A stretch of 64,000 bases of DNA, taken from NCBI GenBank assembly GCA_020201035.1, contig JAIVHO010000031.1:1-64000 (forward strand), written 5' to 3'. The position numbers and the translations under genes were made by a program. A model generated the notes under the pieces. It saw only the letters and a list, made by a program, of their open reading frames with translations, ran no database searches and was not told where the DNA came from. Positions 1-9,012 of this stretch are shown piece by piece (the first letter of the stretch is position 1; each line of letters begins with the position of its first letter). The DNA is from Bacteroidales bacterium (GTDB taxonomy: Bacteria > Bacteroidota > Bacteroidia > Bacteroidales > VadinHA17).

Positions 1-355
1 CTTCTCAGAGATTGGCAGTGAAATGACGAAAATAAGCGCTCTTATTACTGATGATATGTCATTTGCAAATGAACATAAGGAGCTTTATGATAAGGTAAAG
101 GAGGAGTATGACAGAATCAGCAATATGATCAGTGACAGGCGTGAGGGCCTGACTGTAAAGATGATGGGAATATCTGTTCTCTACACCTCAAGGGGAGCGC
201 TGTCTGATACGGAGGAGAAATCGGTTGAGGATGCTCTCAAGGCAATGGATGAGGCTGAAGAGTTAATGAAGGGATTCGTTGCCGGAGAGTGGGACCGTTA
301 CAATAAATTCTTCAATGACAACAACATCACACTTGACAGGTTGATAAAATTATAA
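1..355 (+). CDS. C-terminal fragment of an unidentified protein, cut by the window start
   Basis: The reading frame is open from base 2 with no stop before the first ATG at 23, so the gene almost certainly begins outside the window and only its last 118 or so residues are seen. The fragment is highly charged and looks alpha-helical, with no Cys, no membrane segment and no motif I can name. Helical tails like this close some large exported beta-propeller hydrolases, but that is only a guess. The gene ends directly against a strong hairpin terminator shared with the convergent FKBP gene. Confidence 0.6.
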   Translation, partial: FSEIGSEMTKISALITDDMSFANEHKELYDKVKEEYDRISNMISDRREGLTVKMMGISVLYTSRGALSDTEEKSVEDALKAMDEAEELMKGFVAGEWDRYNKFFNDNNITLDRLIKL

Positions 356-360
356 GGGAA

Positions 361-392
361 AAAAGCGGAGAAATCAATCTCCGCTTTTTTTT
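361..392. terminator. Bidirectional rho-independent terminator
   Basis: A 10-bp perfect stem (AAAGCGGAGA at 362-371 with TCTCCGCTTT at 378-387, loop of 6) is followed by a run of T on the plus strand and preceded by a run of A, so it can work in both directions. It lies between the convergent gene fragment and the FKBP lipoprotein gene, whose stop codon abuts it. Confidence 0.85.
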
Positions 393-882
393 ATTTTACC
401 AGCGTCGTTCCAGGCTTAACCATCCTGAGATCTATCTCAAAAAGAAGCGGGGTATTTCCCGGTATGGAACCCCTGCCGGAAGATCCATATGCAAGTTTAC
501 TGGGAACAAGAAGCCACGCCTTTGTTCCTTCCTTCATATATAAGAGCCCCTCATGCCATCCTGCAATTACGCCGCTTACCCCAACAACAACCTCAAAGGT
601 ATTATCTCCCAGCGCGTAATCAAAAAAGCGTCCGTCAAGAAACATCCCCTTATAGTTTACAATTGCAGTATCTCCCAACCGGGGTGTAATACCAAAACCC
701 TGTTCCAGCTCAATGTAATAGAGGCCGCTCTCTGTAGGCTCAACCGTTATCCCTCTCTCCTGGATAAACTGCTCAATTATCAACTCCTCGTAGTTTGTAG
801 TATCCTCCTCTTCACATGATACCGCAAAAATCAGTATCAAAACCATCATTACCGGCAACCCGGCTTTTAACAGAGTATTCAT
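391..882 (-). CDS. FKBP-type peptidyl-prolyl cis-trans isomerase, lipoprotein (GldI-like)
   Basis: The 163-residue protein starts with a lipoprotein signal peptide: a hydrophobic stretch, then the lipobox A-V-S-C with Cys at residue 23, so it should be exported and lipid-anchored. An acidic linker is followed by an FKBP domain with typical blocks (GDTAIVNYKG, LDGRFFD, VIAGWHEGL, a conserved LAYGS...IPGNTPLLFEIDL ending). FKBPs isomerise Xaa-Pro bonds and assist folding of envelope proteins. A second FKBP lipoprotein and a DHH phosphoesterase lie upstream on the same strand. In gliding Bacteroidota, GldI is an FKBP lipoprotein, hence the comparison; a role in motility is inference only. Confidence 0.85.
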   Translation of the reverse strand: MNTLLKAGLPVMMVLILIFAVSCEEEDTTNYEELIIEQFIQERGITVEPTESGLYYIELEQGFGITPRLGDTAIVNYKGMFLDGRFFDYALGDNTFEVVVGVSGVIAGWHEGLLYMKEGTKAWLLVPSKLAYGSSGRGSIPGNTPLLFEIDLRMVKPGTTLVK

Positions 883-1059
883 ATTCAGTATTTATAATTG
901 TTTCCTTTTTCTTGCTGCAAAAATCATACAAAGCTAATCGATAGCTCTGAAGATACAAAACAAAATATTTATAACACCAGAGGCACCCGCTATCCCTGTT
1001 CGCTGAATATAACAGTGCTGCCGGCATCAGGAGCAGTCCCGCTTACTATTAGCTACCTC

Positions 1060-1602
1060 TCAGCGGCTGTGGATATTTTTAACCGATACCACCCTTACCC
1101 TGTAGTGCAGTGGAGCTCTTGCGGGTATCCTTTTTCTGTCACCCGTTAATCCGTATGCCAGATATGAGGGCATAATAAAGTGAGCTACGGCACCCTCCTT
1201 CAGCATTCTCACCCCCTCATCGAGTCCGGCCGGAATATCGGTGGCACCCGCTCTTATTTCAAGTATTCCATCGTCCTCACTACTGTAACAGAGTGTACCG
1301 TCAAGAAGGAAACATTCATATTCCAGTGTCACAATATCATTTAACCCAGGAGTTCGTCCACTACCCTCCTCCCTGATCAACCATCTCAGTCCTGAACCGC
1401 TCGTCTCCACATCCATCCCTCTCCGTTCAATATATGCATCTATCCTCGCGCTCTCCTTTATAACGAGCTGGCGGTTAATATCGGCCAGCTGCTCAGGTCC
1501 GGGCTGAGGAAGATCAGCAACCTCCCCGGATTTCCCCCTGCAGGAAAAAGCGGCAGCAAGGATCAGCGCAAATATTACTGCTATCAGGAGTGCTCTTTTC
1601 AT
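1060..1602 (-). CDS. FKBP-type peptidyl-prolyl cis-trans isomerase, lipoprotein (second copy)
   Basis: The 180-residue product has a lipoprotein signal (A-A-F-S-C, Cys at residue 21), a helical spacer and one FKBP domain (GLNDIVTLEYECFLLDGTL, IPAGLDEGVRMLKEGA, LAYGL...IPARAPLHYRVRV). It is a diverged paralogue of the neighbouring FKBP lipoprotein. Its ATG overlaps the stop of nrnA by four bases (ATGA), which indicates translational coupling and one transcript. Several positions that are aromatic in classical FKBP pockets appear replaced, so isomerase activity is less certain than fold. Confidence 0.8.
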   Translation of the reverse strand: MKRALLIAVIFALILAAAFSCRGKSGEVADLPQPGPEQLADINRQLVIKESARIDAYIERRGMDVETSGSGLRWLIREEGSGRTPGLNDIVTLEYECFLLDGTLCYSSEDDGILEIRAGATDIPAGLDEGVRMLKEGAVAHFIMPSYLAYGLTGDRKRIPARAPLHYRVRVVSVKNIHSR

Positions 1603-2642
1603 ACCGTTTTTATATAAGCATCCTTAAGCTCTTCTGAAAACAGGGGCAGCAGGGATTCAAAATACTCGAGGGTTTCAGCGAGAGAAACCGGTGATTTACC
1701 ACCTGCTGCATTGATATGACCTCCTCCTGAAAAATATTTTGATGAAAACCGGTTGACCGGGAAATTGCTTCTGGAGCGGAGTGAAAGCTTTATATGATCA
1801 CCCCTTTCAAGGAAAAGCACCGAAAAAACAATACCGTCTATTGTCAGAGGCATATTCACGAAACCTTCACTGTCGGCCTGTTTAAAATTATATCTGTCAA
1901 GGTCGCTCCTGGAAAGGTATATATATGCGGTATGAAAAGTGGGCATTACCACCATCCTTTCATTCAGAGCAAACCCCATCAATCTTATTCTTGAGGCGGA
2001 AAAGTTATTGTAAATCTTTTCAGTAATATACTCTTTCCTGAGGCCGTTATCCAGCAACTGTGCAATGATCCTCAAAGTATCACCATCAAAGGAACCAAAA
2101 TTAAAGTTTCCGGTATCAGTCATAATACCTGTAAATATTGCCTCTGAAAAGGTAATATCCGAGATTATTCCGGGAACTGCATCCGATGCTAATTTGAATA
2201 CAAGTTCTGCAGTTGAGCTGAATGATGATTCGGATATCATTACAGTGGCACTTATAGCCGGATCAGGATGGTGATCAATCAACACCTTACGTGCTCTGCT
2301 CTCCTCAACATATTTCTCCAATCCCCCCAGCCGTGAATAGTCGTTGAAATCGGCACAAACTATCAGGTCGGCTTCCTGAATATGTTTAACAACACTTCCG
2401 GGGTTCTGGTCAAAACAAATAATTTCCTCAGCACCCTTCATCCAGCGAAGAAAACCAGGAAGCGAATCCGGAGAAACCATTGTAACAGAAGCATCTGAAA
2501 TCCTTTTCAGAAATTGAGCAAGCCCGATTACCGAACCTATGGCATCACCATCAGGATTACTGTGAGACATCACCACAATATTGGCTGTTTCCTTCAGTAC
2601 TTCCGATAATTCTTTTATATATTTACTGGTATCTATATTCAT
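1599..2642 (-). CDS. nrnA: DHH/DHHA1 phosphoesterase, NrnA-type oligoribonuclease / pAp phosphatase
   Basis: The 347-residue protein has the DHH-family motifs in order: SHSNPDGDAIGS (His27, Asp31, Asp33), a central Asp in CADFND, the DHH motif in VLIDHHPDP near residue 125, and a C-terminal DHHA1 substrate loop GGGHINAAGG. Enzymes of this family use Mn2+ to degrade 2-5-nt RNA remnants and to dephosphorylate 3'-phosphoadenosine 5'-phosphate in the cytoplasm. It heads a minus-strand operon with the FKBP lipoprotein gene, which it overlaps by four bases. NrnA and linear-dinucleotide (pGpG/pApA) hydrolases cannot be told apart here. Confidence 0.85.
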   Translation of the reverse strand: MNIDTSKYIKELSEVLKETANIVVMSHSNPDGDAIGSVIGLAQFLKRISDASVTMVSPDSLPGFLRWMKGAEEIICFDQNPGSVVKHIQEADLIVCADFNDYSRLGGLEKYVEESRARKVLIDHHPDPAISATVMISESSFSSTAELVFKLASDAVPGIISDITFSEAIFTGIMTDTGNFNFGSFDGDTLRIIAQLLDNGLRKEYITEKIYNNFSASRIRLMGFALNERMVVMPTFHTAYIYLSRSDLDRYNFKQADSEGFVNMPLTIDGIVFSVLFLERGDHIKLSLRSRSNFPVNRFSSKYFSGGGHINAAGGKSPVSLAETLEYFESLLPLFSEELKDAYIKTV

Positions 2643-2658
2643 ACTCCGGACAATAATG

Positions 2659-2691
2659 CAAAGATAGACATTTAAGTTTTATCATTTCCAA
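2659..2691 (-). promoter_or_regulatory. Putative promoter of nrnA operon
   Basis: Read on the minus strand there is a TTG (2691-2689) and, 22 bases on, TATCTTTG (2666-2659), which fits the Bacteroidota -33/-7 pattern TTG...TAnnTTTG. The expected start of transcription would be a few bases before the ATG at 2642, giving a very short 5' UTR. Confidence 0.5.
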
Positions 2692-2702
2692 TCAGGTAAA
2701 TT

Positions 2703-3128
2703 ATGGAAGAGGATTTCACTTTTGCTATTATTAAGCCCAATGCTGTAAGAAACAAACACACCGGCCCCATTCTGGCAAGGATTAATGAAGCAGGCTTTAA
2801 TATTGCAGCAATGAAAATGTTAAGTATGAGCCGGCTGCAGGCGGAGGCCTTCTATGATGTTCACAGAGGCAAGCCCTTTTTTGACGGCCTTGTTGAGTTT
2901 ATGAGTTCCGGTCCGGTTGTGGTAATGATTCTTAAAGCTGAAAACGCGGTTGAGGAGTTCAGAAAGCTGATCGGCAACACTGATCCTGCAAAAGCGGAGG
3001 AGGGTACTATCAGGAGGCTTTTTGCCGCATCACTTCAGATGAACGCCATCCATGGCAGTGACAGCCCCGAGAATGCAAGAAAGGAGGCGGGATTCTTTTT
3101 CTCCGGATTTGAGAGGTTCTGGTCATAA
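2703..3128 (+). CDS. ndk: Nucleoside diphosphate kinase
   Basis: The 141-residue protein matches the whole length of the family. It opens with the ATP-binding strand TFAIIKPNAV and has the phosphohistidine motif NAIHGSDS with the catalytic His at residue 117, followed by the typical GF...ERF ending. It transfers the gamma phosphate between nucleoside triphosphates and diphosphates in a ping-pong reaction. It is transcribed divergently from nrnA across about 60 bases and converges on the DUF721 gene. Confidence 0.97.
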   Translation: MEEDFTFAIIKPNAVRNKHTGPILARINEAGFNIAAMKMLSMSRLQAEAFYDVHRGKPFFDGLVEFMSSGPVVVMILKAENAVEEFRKLIGNTDPAKAEEGTIRRLFAASLQMNAIHGSDSPENARKEAGFFFSGFERFWS

Positions 3129-3152
3129 CCATGCCTTAAGGATAACACTCAA

Positions 3153-3443
3153 CTACCTTAATACGATCTCTTTTATCAGTTCGCTGCCGGCCTCTTCATT
3201 CATCCTTGACCGTATGCTGTCTCTCATCATCATCAGCTCACTTCTTACAACGGATGATGAGAGATGAATATAGAGTATCCCATCCCTGATATACAGTTTT
3301 GTTGTTCTGGAAGCGATGGCCTTGCCGGCAATCTCCTGCCACCGGCTTATAATATTCACTTCCGATAGTTTACCTTCGATATTCATCTCCCGCTTGTACT
3401 CGGAAAGCACATCGAGGATTGACATTGTTTTTTTTCGTCGCAT
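3153..3443 (-). CDS. DUF721 / DciA-like protein
   Basis: I chose the ATG at 3443 because it gives the usual start MRRKKTMSILDVLSEY; a TTG five codons upstream overlapping the recF stop is the alternative. The product is about 96 residues with the DUF721 pattern: a short helical start, then W-x-x-I-A-G-K-A-I-A-x-x-T and a strand-rich end. DUF721 includes DciA, a loader of the replicative helicase DnaB in many bacteria. Placement immediately behind recF, as often seen, supports a link to DNA replication, but the exact role is inferred. Confidence 0.8.
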   Translation of the reverse strand: MRRKKTMSILDVLSEYKREMNIEGKLSEVNIISRWQEIAGKAIASRTTKLYIRDGILYIHLSSSVVRSELMMMRDSIRSRMNEEAGSELIKEIVLR

Positions 3444-3454
3444 CAGCCAGTTAA

Positions 3455-4579
3455 TCAATTCATGTTCTTATGAGGCTCAATAATCTCCTCTATTCCGTCA
3501 TTAATAATAAAGAGCCTCGATTCAATTGGGAGTCGTGACAGTATTCTCTGCATCCTTTTAGTATGAGTATCCGAAACAAATATCTGACCAAATCTATGGT
3601 TTGATACCAGAGCAATAATCTGCTCAACCCTGTTTTCATCGAACTTGTCAAAGATATCATCCAGCAGGAGAACCGGTTTCTCTCCGCCCCTGGATGCTAT
3701 ATAGTCATATTTTGCCAGTTTAAGGGCTACGAGGTAGGATTTCTGCTGTCCCTGCGACCCCAGATCCCTGACCAGATAACCTCCCATTCCAAGCAACAGA
3801 TCATCCCTGTGAACCCCTGCTGAAGTATACTGCAGAATCCTGTCCTTACGGTAATTATTTTTGATCAGCTGTAAAAATCCGGTTTCCCGTAATTGCGAAA
3901 GGTATGTCAGGTCAACGATCTCCCTGTTGCCGGATATCATTGAGTAGTAACTGCGGAACAAGGGAATCAGTTCGTCAGTAAAGCCGTCACGCATTTTAAA
4001 AATCCGTTCTGCCAGATCTCCCATTCTGTTCTCCCATATCTCCATAAGATCAGAGTCAAACCCTGAACTGCCTCCGCTATCCTTAAGCATCCTGTTTCGG
4101 GCCTTAAGAGCCTTGTTGTAGTCCATAACATTTTCCAGATACTCCCTGTCAAACTGGCTGATGACATTATTCATAAACCTCCTTCTCTCCTCGCTGCCCC
4201 CGGTAATTATCACCGAGTCAGCAGGGGAAACCATAACGGCAGGCAGTTTTCCTATATGATCTGCCAGTCTCTCATAATCCTTACCATTTATTTTGAAAGT
4301 CTTTCGCCTCTCTTTCTGAAAACCACAGTAGATCTCACTGTCGCCACCGGCACGCTCAAATAATCCCTTTACAATAAAATAATCTGAACCGTGCCTGATA
4401 TTAGCCGAGTCAATTGAAGTAAAATAACTCTTTGTGAGGGAGAGGTAGTGAATAGCATCAAGAATATTTGTCTTACCTACACCATTGTCCCCGACAAAAC
4501 AGTTTATACGGGGGCAAAAATCAAGGTTTGCCTCGCTGTAATTTTTGAAATTCGTAAGAGAAAGATGCTTCAGAAACAT
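3455..4579 (-). CDS. recF: DNA replication and repair protein RecF
   Basis: The 374-residue protein is a full-length SMC-like ATPase. The Walker A loop is GDNGVGKTN at residues 30-38, the ABC signature lies in DLGSQGQQKS, and Walker B is PVLLLDDIFDKFD, followed by a D-loop/H-motif region (VSDTHTKR). RecF binds gapped DNA and, with RecO and RecR, helps load RecA at single-strand gaps. It sits upstream of the DUF721 gene and may share its transcript. The upstream gap of about 300 bases separates it from a divergent TPR gene. Confidence 0.96.
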   Translation of the reverse strand: MFLKHLSLTNFKNYSEANLDFCPRINCFVGDNGVGKTNILDAIHYLSLTKSYFTSIDSANIRHGSDYFIVKGLFERAGGDSEIYCGFQKERRKTFKINGKDYERLADHIGKLPAVMVSPADSVIITGGSEERRRFMNNVISQFDREYLENVMDYNKALKARNRMLKDSGGSSGFDSDLMEIWENRMGDLAERIFKMRDGFTDELIPLFRSYYSMISGNREIVDLTYLSQLRETGFLQLIKNNYRKDRILQYTSAGVHRDDLLLGMGGYLVRDLGSQGQQKSYLVALKLAKYDYIASRGGEKPVLLLDDIFDKFDENRVEQIIALVSNHRFGQIFVSDTHTKRMQRILSRLPIESRLFIINDGIEEIIEPHKNMN

Positions 4580-4887
4580 AACCGGGTAGTTTAGTATTTT
4601 CCCTCTGGGTTGATAAGTTTTCCACCTGCCAAATCAGCTACTTAACCAGCATATACCTGAAAAAGCAGTATCAGGAACAGATTCAGCATGGCCTGTGGTG
4701 CAAATTTAACAAAACTATTCCCATAAAAGGCCGGGAAGGTCTCAAAAGTCCTGTTTTACGCTGTAACAGCAGGTCTATCTATTTTTTTTGATATTTATTT
4801 TAAAAACAGACTAAAAAAGTTAATTTTGCGAAGTCAAAAACGAAAGCTTAAATGCATCGTTTCAGGCAATAATAATAATAAAGCAAG
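4580..4887. promoter_or_regulatory. Divergent intergenic region with TAATTTTG promoter element
   Basis: This 308-bp gap separates recF from the TPR gene. On the plus strand TAATTTTG at 4821-4828 matches the Bacteroidota -7 box and would drive the TPR/ribH operon. On the minus strand the complement of CAAATTTA at 4701-4708 reads TAAATTTG and could serve recF. I see no open frame or strong hairpin; a weak CTGTT...AACAG dyad near 4751-4769 is probably chance. Confidence 0.5.
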
Positions 4888-5571
4888 ATGGCAAAATCTA
4901 AGAAAAAAGAGAGCCCCAAGGGGATTGAAAATGTTGAACAGACATTAACACGTACCGAGCAGTTCCTGGAGGATAACTACAGAAGTATGTTATATATACT
5001 GGGGGTGGTTGTTGTAATTGTAGGAGTAGCCTGGTTGGGCCGTATGAGAACGAACAACCGCACTGAAGAGGCTCAGTCACAGATGTTTGTTGCTGAAGAT
5101 TACTTCGCTATGGATTCCCTTAACTATGCTCTTTACGGTGACGGCAACTATTTGGGCTTTATAGATATAGCAGATGAGTACGGCACTACTCCTTCCGGAA
5201 ATCTGGCAAGGTATTATGCAGGTATCTCCTTTCTCCAGATGGGTGAATTCGAACAGGCAATAGAATATCTTGAAAAATTTAAGAAGAAGGATATTATTCT
5301 TGCTCCGGTAGCACTTGGAGCAACAGGTGATGCCTACATTGAACTGGGTGAAACCGCGAAGGGACTCGATTATTACAGGAGGGCTGCAGAGTATACAGAA
5401 AACAGTTTTTATGCACCTGTATACCTTATGAAGGCAGCCCAGATTCATGAATTGGAAGGTAATTACGAAAAAGCTCTTGAAAGCTACAATAAGATCAAAG
5501 AGAATTATCCTGACAGCAACGAGGGGAACAATATTGAAAAATATATTGCCAGGATAAACAGCCTCAGATAA
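4888..5571 (+). CDS. Membrane-anchored tetratricopeptide repeat protein (YfgM-like topology)
   Basis: The 227-residue product has a Lys-rich N terminus ([12 protein letters not shown]), one transmembrane helix at about residues 34-49 ([18 protein letters not shown]), then a soluble part with several TPR-like units (for example [22 protein letters not shown] and [24 protein letters not shown]). The topology, one N-terminal anchor followed by TPRs, resembles YfgM-type ancillary factors of envelope biogenesis, and this gene sits directly before ribH (11 bases). It probably mediates protein-protein contacts at the membrane; no enzymatic motif is seen. Confidence 0.75.
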   Translation: MAKSKKKESPKGIENVEQTLTRTEQFLEDNYRSMLYILGVVVVIVGVAWLGRMRTNNRTEEAQSQMFVAEDYFAMDSLNYALYGDGNYLGFIDIADEYGTTPSGNLARYYAGISFLQMGEFEQAIEYLEKFKKKDIILAPVALGATGDAYIELGETAKGLDYYRRAAEYTENSFYAPVYLMKAAQIHELEGNYEKALESYNKIKENYPDSNEGNNIEKYIARINSLR

Positions 5572-5582
5572 CATTTTATACA

Positions 5583-6071
5583 ATGGCTACAGATAATCTT
5601 TCATCATATGATCCGGCCTCCATTGAGGATGCTGGTGATCTCAGGTTTGGTATTGTTGTATCTGACTGGAACAGTGAGGTAACCTATGCACTGCTGAACG
5701 GAGCCATCAGTACCCTGATGCAGCATGGTGTAAAGGAAGAGGAGATATTAGTGAAGCATGTACCCGGCAGCTTTGAACTGCCTTTGGCCGCTCAGTGGGT
5801 TGCAGAATATGATGATGTTGATGGCATAATATGCCTGGGATGTGTAATACAGGGTGAGACACCCCACTTCACTTATGTATGCCAGGGAGTAACTGCAGGC
5901 ATAGCAAAACTTAACCTGGAGTACAATATTCCTGTTATTTTCGGATTACTCACCACAGATACCCAGCAGCAGGCTGTTGACCGCGCAGGTGGGAAACATG
6001 GTAACAAGGGCACAGAAGCTGCAGTCACTGCCCTGAGGATGGCATTCCTGCAAAGGGAAATGGAGGATTAG
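5583..6071 (+). CDS. ribH: 6,7-dimethyl-8-ribityllumazine synthase
   Basis: The 162-residue protein has all lumazine synthase blocks: [13 protein letters not shown] near the N terminus, [12 protein letters not shown], the [17 protein letters not shown] active-site segment with the catalytic His, and the [16 protein letters not shown] strand. It condenses 5-amino-6-ribitylaminouracil with 3,4-dihydroxybutanone 4-phosphate in the last but one step of riboflavin synthesis and normally forms icosahedral or pentameric shells. It lies 11 bases behind the TPR gene, likely in the same operon. Confidence 0.97.
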   Translation: MATDNLSSYDPASIEDAGDLRFGIVVSDWNSEVTYALLNGAISTLMQHGVKEEEILVKHVPGSFELPLAAQWVAEYDDVDGIICLGCVIQGETPHFTYVCQGVTAGIAKLNLEYNIPVIFGLLTTDTQQQAVDRAGGKHGNKGTEAAVTALRMAFLQREMED

Positions 6072-6112
6072 ATGAACCGCTGACCTAACAGCGGAACAGA
6101 TTCACCACTCTA

Positions 6113-8998
6113 TCATTTAATAACATTTCTCTCACATATTGATGAATAGGGACAATACCTGCATTTCTGACTCTTTTCGGTCATAACAAAATCGAATTCA
6201 GTATCCGCAATATCAGCAAGCACCTGCTCAAGCAATGAGGTAAACAGTGGACGAATAGTGTCATAATCATGAATCAGACCGGAAAACTCCCCGTTCTTCA
6301 CATTGAATATATCTGAAAAGTTGTCACTGAATATCTCCCTCACAGGATAGAGAGCCGGTCTTACAGGCCCCGGAATATCTCCACCGTAACAGATTTCACA
6401 GTAGAGTAATGTCTGAAAGGCAGCGCTGTTCCGTGAACTGTTATTATAGGCTACCAGTGACTCAGCAGTCTGCACATCAAGTTTATCACTGCCGGATTTA
6501 TAATCGAGTATCCTGGTTACGCCACCTGCTGAATCTATACGGTCAACGGTGCCGGCAATCACCATCTCAACTGATCCGCCTGCCATATCAACCGTAACGG
6601 TTTTCTCAAACCGTTTCTCAAGTGCCAGAATTTTCAGAGGAGCAAATAAGGCATCTACAGAAAGTATCCGGCATACAAGTTTATGGATCATGGCTGCAAC
6701 AATAATATTGCGACCTTCAATTTCTGATTCGGCATTATGCATAAAATGAATCCCAATCTGCCTGTTTACCTGTCTCATAATAGCATCACTCCCATTCAGA
6801 ATACTCTCAATATCATGACGCTCCATTACTTTTCCGGTCCACGGTTCATACAGCTCCTTCATCACATCATGAAGGATTGTTCCAAACAGTGGTGAATCAA
6901 CCTCGGTAAGAAGTGTTTCCGGCTCTCTTATTCCTGCTACATAACTGTAATAGAACTTCATTGAACAATCAATCCATGTATTTACAGCACTGGGAGATAG
7001 TCCCCTGCCCGATCCTCCTGCTGTAAACTTCTCCCTTATAATATCATTTATTGCCTCTGTACGCCTGATACTTTTTCTGAAGCGGTTAACCGGGGCTACG
7101 GTAAAAGTGCTGTCCAAAAAAGCTGGTTTTGCTGATTCTCCGTACTTAAGCCTGAGCAGGAACCTGCTCATCTCTCCTGTTCTTAACCCTGATGTATTAC
7201 TGTTATAGACAAACCTCACCCTTTTTGCCCTTTGCAGGAGCCGGAAGAAATAGTATGCATAGATGGCATCCTTGTGCCTGTTGCCATTTAAACCAAATGC
7301 TTTCCTCAGGTTTTGTGGAATATAGGAGTTATTCGGATTGTTTCCGGGGAGCACTCCCTCATTCGCCGACAGAACAATAAGGTTTTCAAAATCTATGTTT
7401 CTTGTCTCCAGCAACCCCATAATCTGCAATCCTTTAAGGGGTTCTCCTGCAAACGGAACAATAAGCCTTCTCATCATCTTATCCAGCACCCTCCCGTAAA
7501 TATCTGCACCCATGGCAACCGAAGTTTCACCGAGTATGATACCCATCTGGTTCAGGGCAGTAAGCAGGGTATAGGCATACTCAGTCTGAAGAGCCGCATC
7601 AGGCAGAATCTCCTCACGAAGTGTAAGTGCCGGTATTACCTTCATCACAATATCCCGCAGGTATCCGTTCATCTCTCCGGGATCACCGGGAGTACCAAAT
7701 ATCAATGCTCCAGCCTCTGTATCTGACAAAAATGCAGATTTCACTCTTACCATATTTTGAATGATGACTCTCTCTGCCAGAGTCTTCTCCTCTCCTTCAA
7801 GAAGCAGGGATATATACTGATGATGAAGAATGTTAATCACATCGGTATGGAAAAAAGTGACATCTCCTCCCCTGTTGCGGCTGTTTTTCCTCAGCTTGAG
7901 AAGGTGATGAACAAGCGTGTATACAGGAGTCTGCGGAAAAGGGTATCCCATGGTGACATTGATATCCTTTATCCCGGCGGGAATGGATGAGAGTAAAGGC
8001 ATTAGAAGGCTCTCATCCGCGAGTACCACAGCAACTCTGTCAGGATCTTCTTCCCCTGAAAGCATCTCTTCCATGAGTGAGGGCACCAGCTTAGCCTGTG
8101 CCACATCAGATGGAGCACTTATTATCTGCCAGTCACGACTGGTGGCACCCGGTGGAGGGAGGTTATCATGGCTGATCTCACTCACCATATCGTCTCCGAA
8201 TTTTCTGATATTTTCCCTGAGGAAGAGTCCGGTATCATCCTTCTCATTTCTTATATAATGATTGTCATAATCCCAGTAAAAACGGGCCATCCCCTTTCTT
8301 TTCATATATCCAAGAATGATCTCCTCGCACCTGTTCAGGGCATTAAAGCCTGCAAAGTGGTATGTCACTCCTGTGATTGGCCAGTCGGCGCCAGCCTGAA
8401 TTCTTTCCGCCAGGTTCCTGATTATCATACCTTCATATCCGACTCCCTTTTGCCTTAGTCGCTCCCTGAAACCGGCATAGACCCTGCTGAGAATTCCCCA
8501 TACGGAGATAAACTCCTCTTTCTGCACTGTCATACCGGAGTGGTCAAAATTTGTCCAGAACCTCCTTATAATCTCAATCACCTCAGCATCAAGGCCCCCA
8601 AAAACCTCATCAATCTCTTTAAGGTCAGATATATTCTGAAAAATTGATACTGCATCAGCCATATAGCGATCTATATCATCGAAATCTGACAGCAGCATCT
8701 CTCCCCAGAAATAGAAATCATCAAAAGTTTTATGATCACCGGTGAAAGAGGAGAAAACATCATAAAGATCAAACAGCAGTGATAAAGGTTCTGCCTTGCG
8801 CAGGGGCGACCTGAATGTCAGAAGGTCGTTGATGGTAATCATTGATGGCGCCCATACAGGCTTATCTGTTGCCATTCCAAGGTAGTGCGTAAAGAAGAGG
8901 GACGACCTCCTGTTGGGAAAGACCAGGGTGTGTGACGACAGGTCAGTGCCATACTCTGATACCATTTTTGTTGCCAGCGACTTAAGAAATCTCTCCAT
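6113..8998 (-). CDS. AddB-like PD-(D/E)XK exonuclease subunit with predicted Fe-S cluster
   Basis: The 961-residue protein has a degenerate helicase-like N-terminal half and a C-terminal RecB-family nuclease domain. The nuclease core is visible as GTILHDVMKELYEPW, an Asp-containing strand (TVDRIDS) and the ILDYKSGSDKL motif. A Cys in NTWIDCSMKFYYSY before the domain and CRYCPYSSIC at the extreme C terminus supply four Cys in the arrangement of the AddB iron-sulfur cluster. With the AddA-like helicase encoded upstream it should form an AddAB/RecBCD-type enzyme that resects double-strand breaks. It lies 14 bases downstream of a radical SAM gene, in one operon. Confidence 0.85.
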   Translation of the reverse strand: MERFLKSLATKMVSEYGTDLSSHTLVFPNRRSSLFFTHYLGMATDKPVWAPSMITINDLLTFRSPLRKAEPLSLLFDLYDVFSSFTGDHKTFDDFYFWGEMLLSDFDDIDRYMADAVSIFQNISDLKEIDEVFGGLDAEVIEIIRRFWTNFDHSGMTVQKEEFISVWGILSRVYAGFRERLRQKGVGYEGMIIRNLAERIQAGADWPITGVTYHFAGFNALNRCEEIILGYMKRKGMARFYWDYDNHYIRNEKDDTGLFLRENIRKFGDDMVSEISHDNLPPPGATSRDWQIISAPSDVAQAKLVPSLMEEMLSGEEDPDRVAVVLADESLLMPLLSSIPAGIKDINVTMGYPFPQTPVYTLVHHLLKLRKNSRNRGGDVTFFHTDVINILHHQYISLLLEGEEKTLAERVIIQNMVRVKSAFLSDTEAGALIFGTPGDPGEMNGYLRDIVMKVIPALTLREEILPDAALQTEYAYTLLTALNQMGIILGETSVAMGADIYGRVLDKMMRRLIVPFAGEPLKGLQIMGLLETRNIDFENLIVLSANEGVLPGNNPNNSYIPQNLRKAFGLNGNRHKDAIYAYYFFRLLQRAKRVRFVYNSNTSGLRTGEMSRFLLRLKYGESAKPAFLDSTFTVAPVNRFRKSIRRTEAINDIIREKFTAGGSGRGLSPSAVNTWIDCSMKFYYSYVAGIREPETLLTEVDSPLFGTILHDVMKELYEPWTGKVMERHDIESILNGSDAIMRQVNRQIGIHFMHNAESEIEGRNIIVAAMIHKLVCRILSVDALFAPLKILALEKRFEKTVTVDMAGGSVEMVIAGTVDRIDSAGGVTRILDYKSGSDKLDVQTAESLVAYNNSSRNSAAFQTLLYCEICYGGDIPGPVRPALYPVREIFSDNFSDIFNVKNGEFSGLIHDYDTIRPLFTSLLEQVLADIADTEFDFVMTEKSQKCRYCPYSSICERNVIK

Positions 8999-9012
8999 AA
9001 AAAGATTAAGTT

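Noticed and set aside
6077-6094. Hairpin CCGCTG/CAGCGG between ribH and the AddB-like gene as a terminator
   Set aside because: The stem is only six pairs and no T run follows on either strand.
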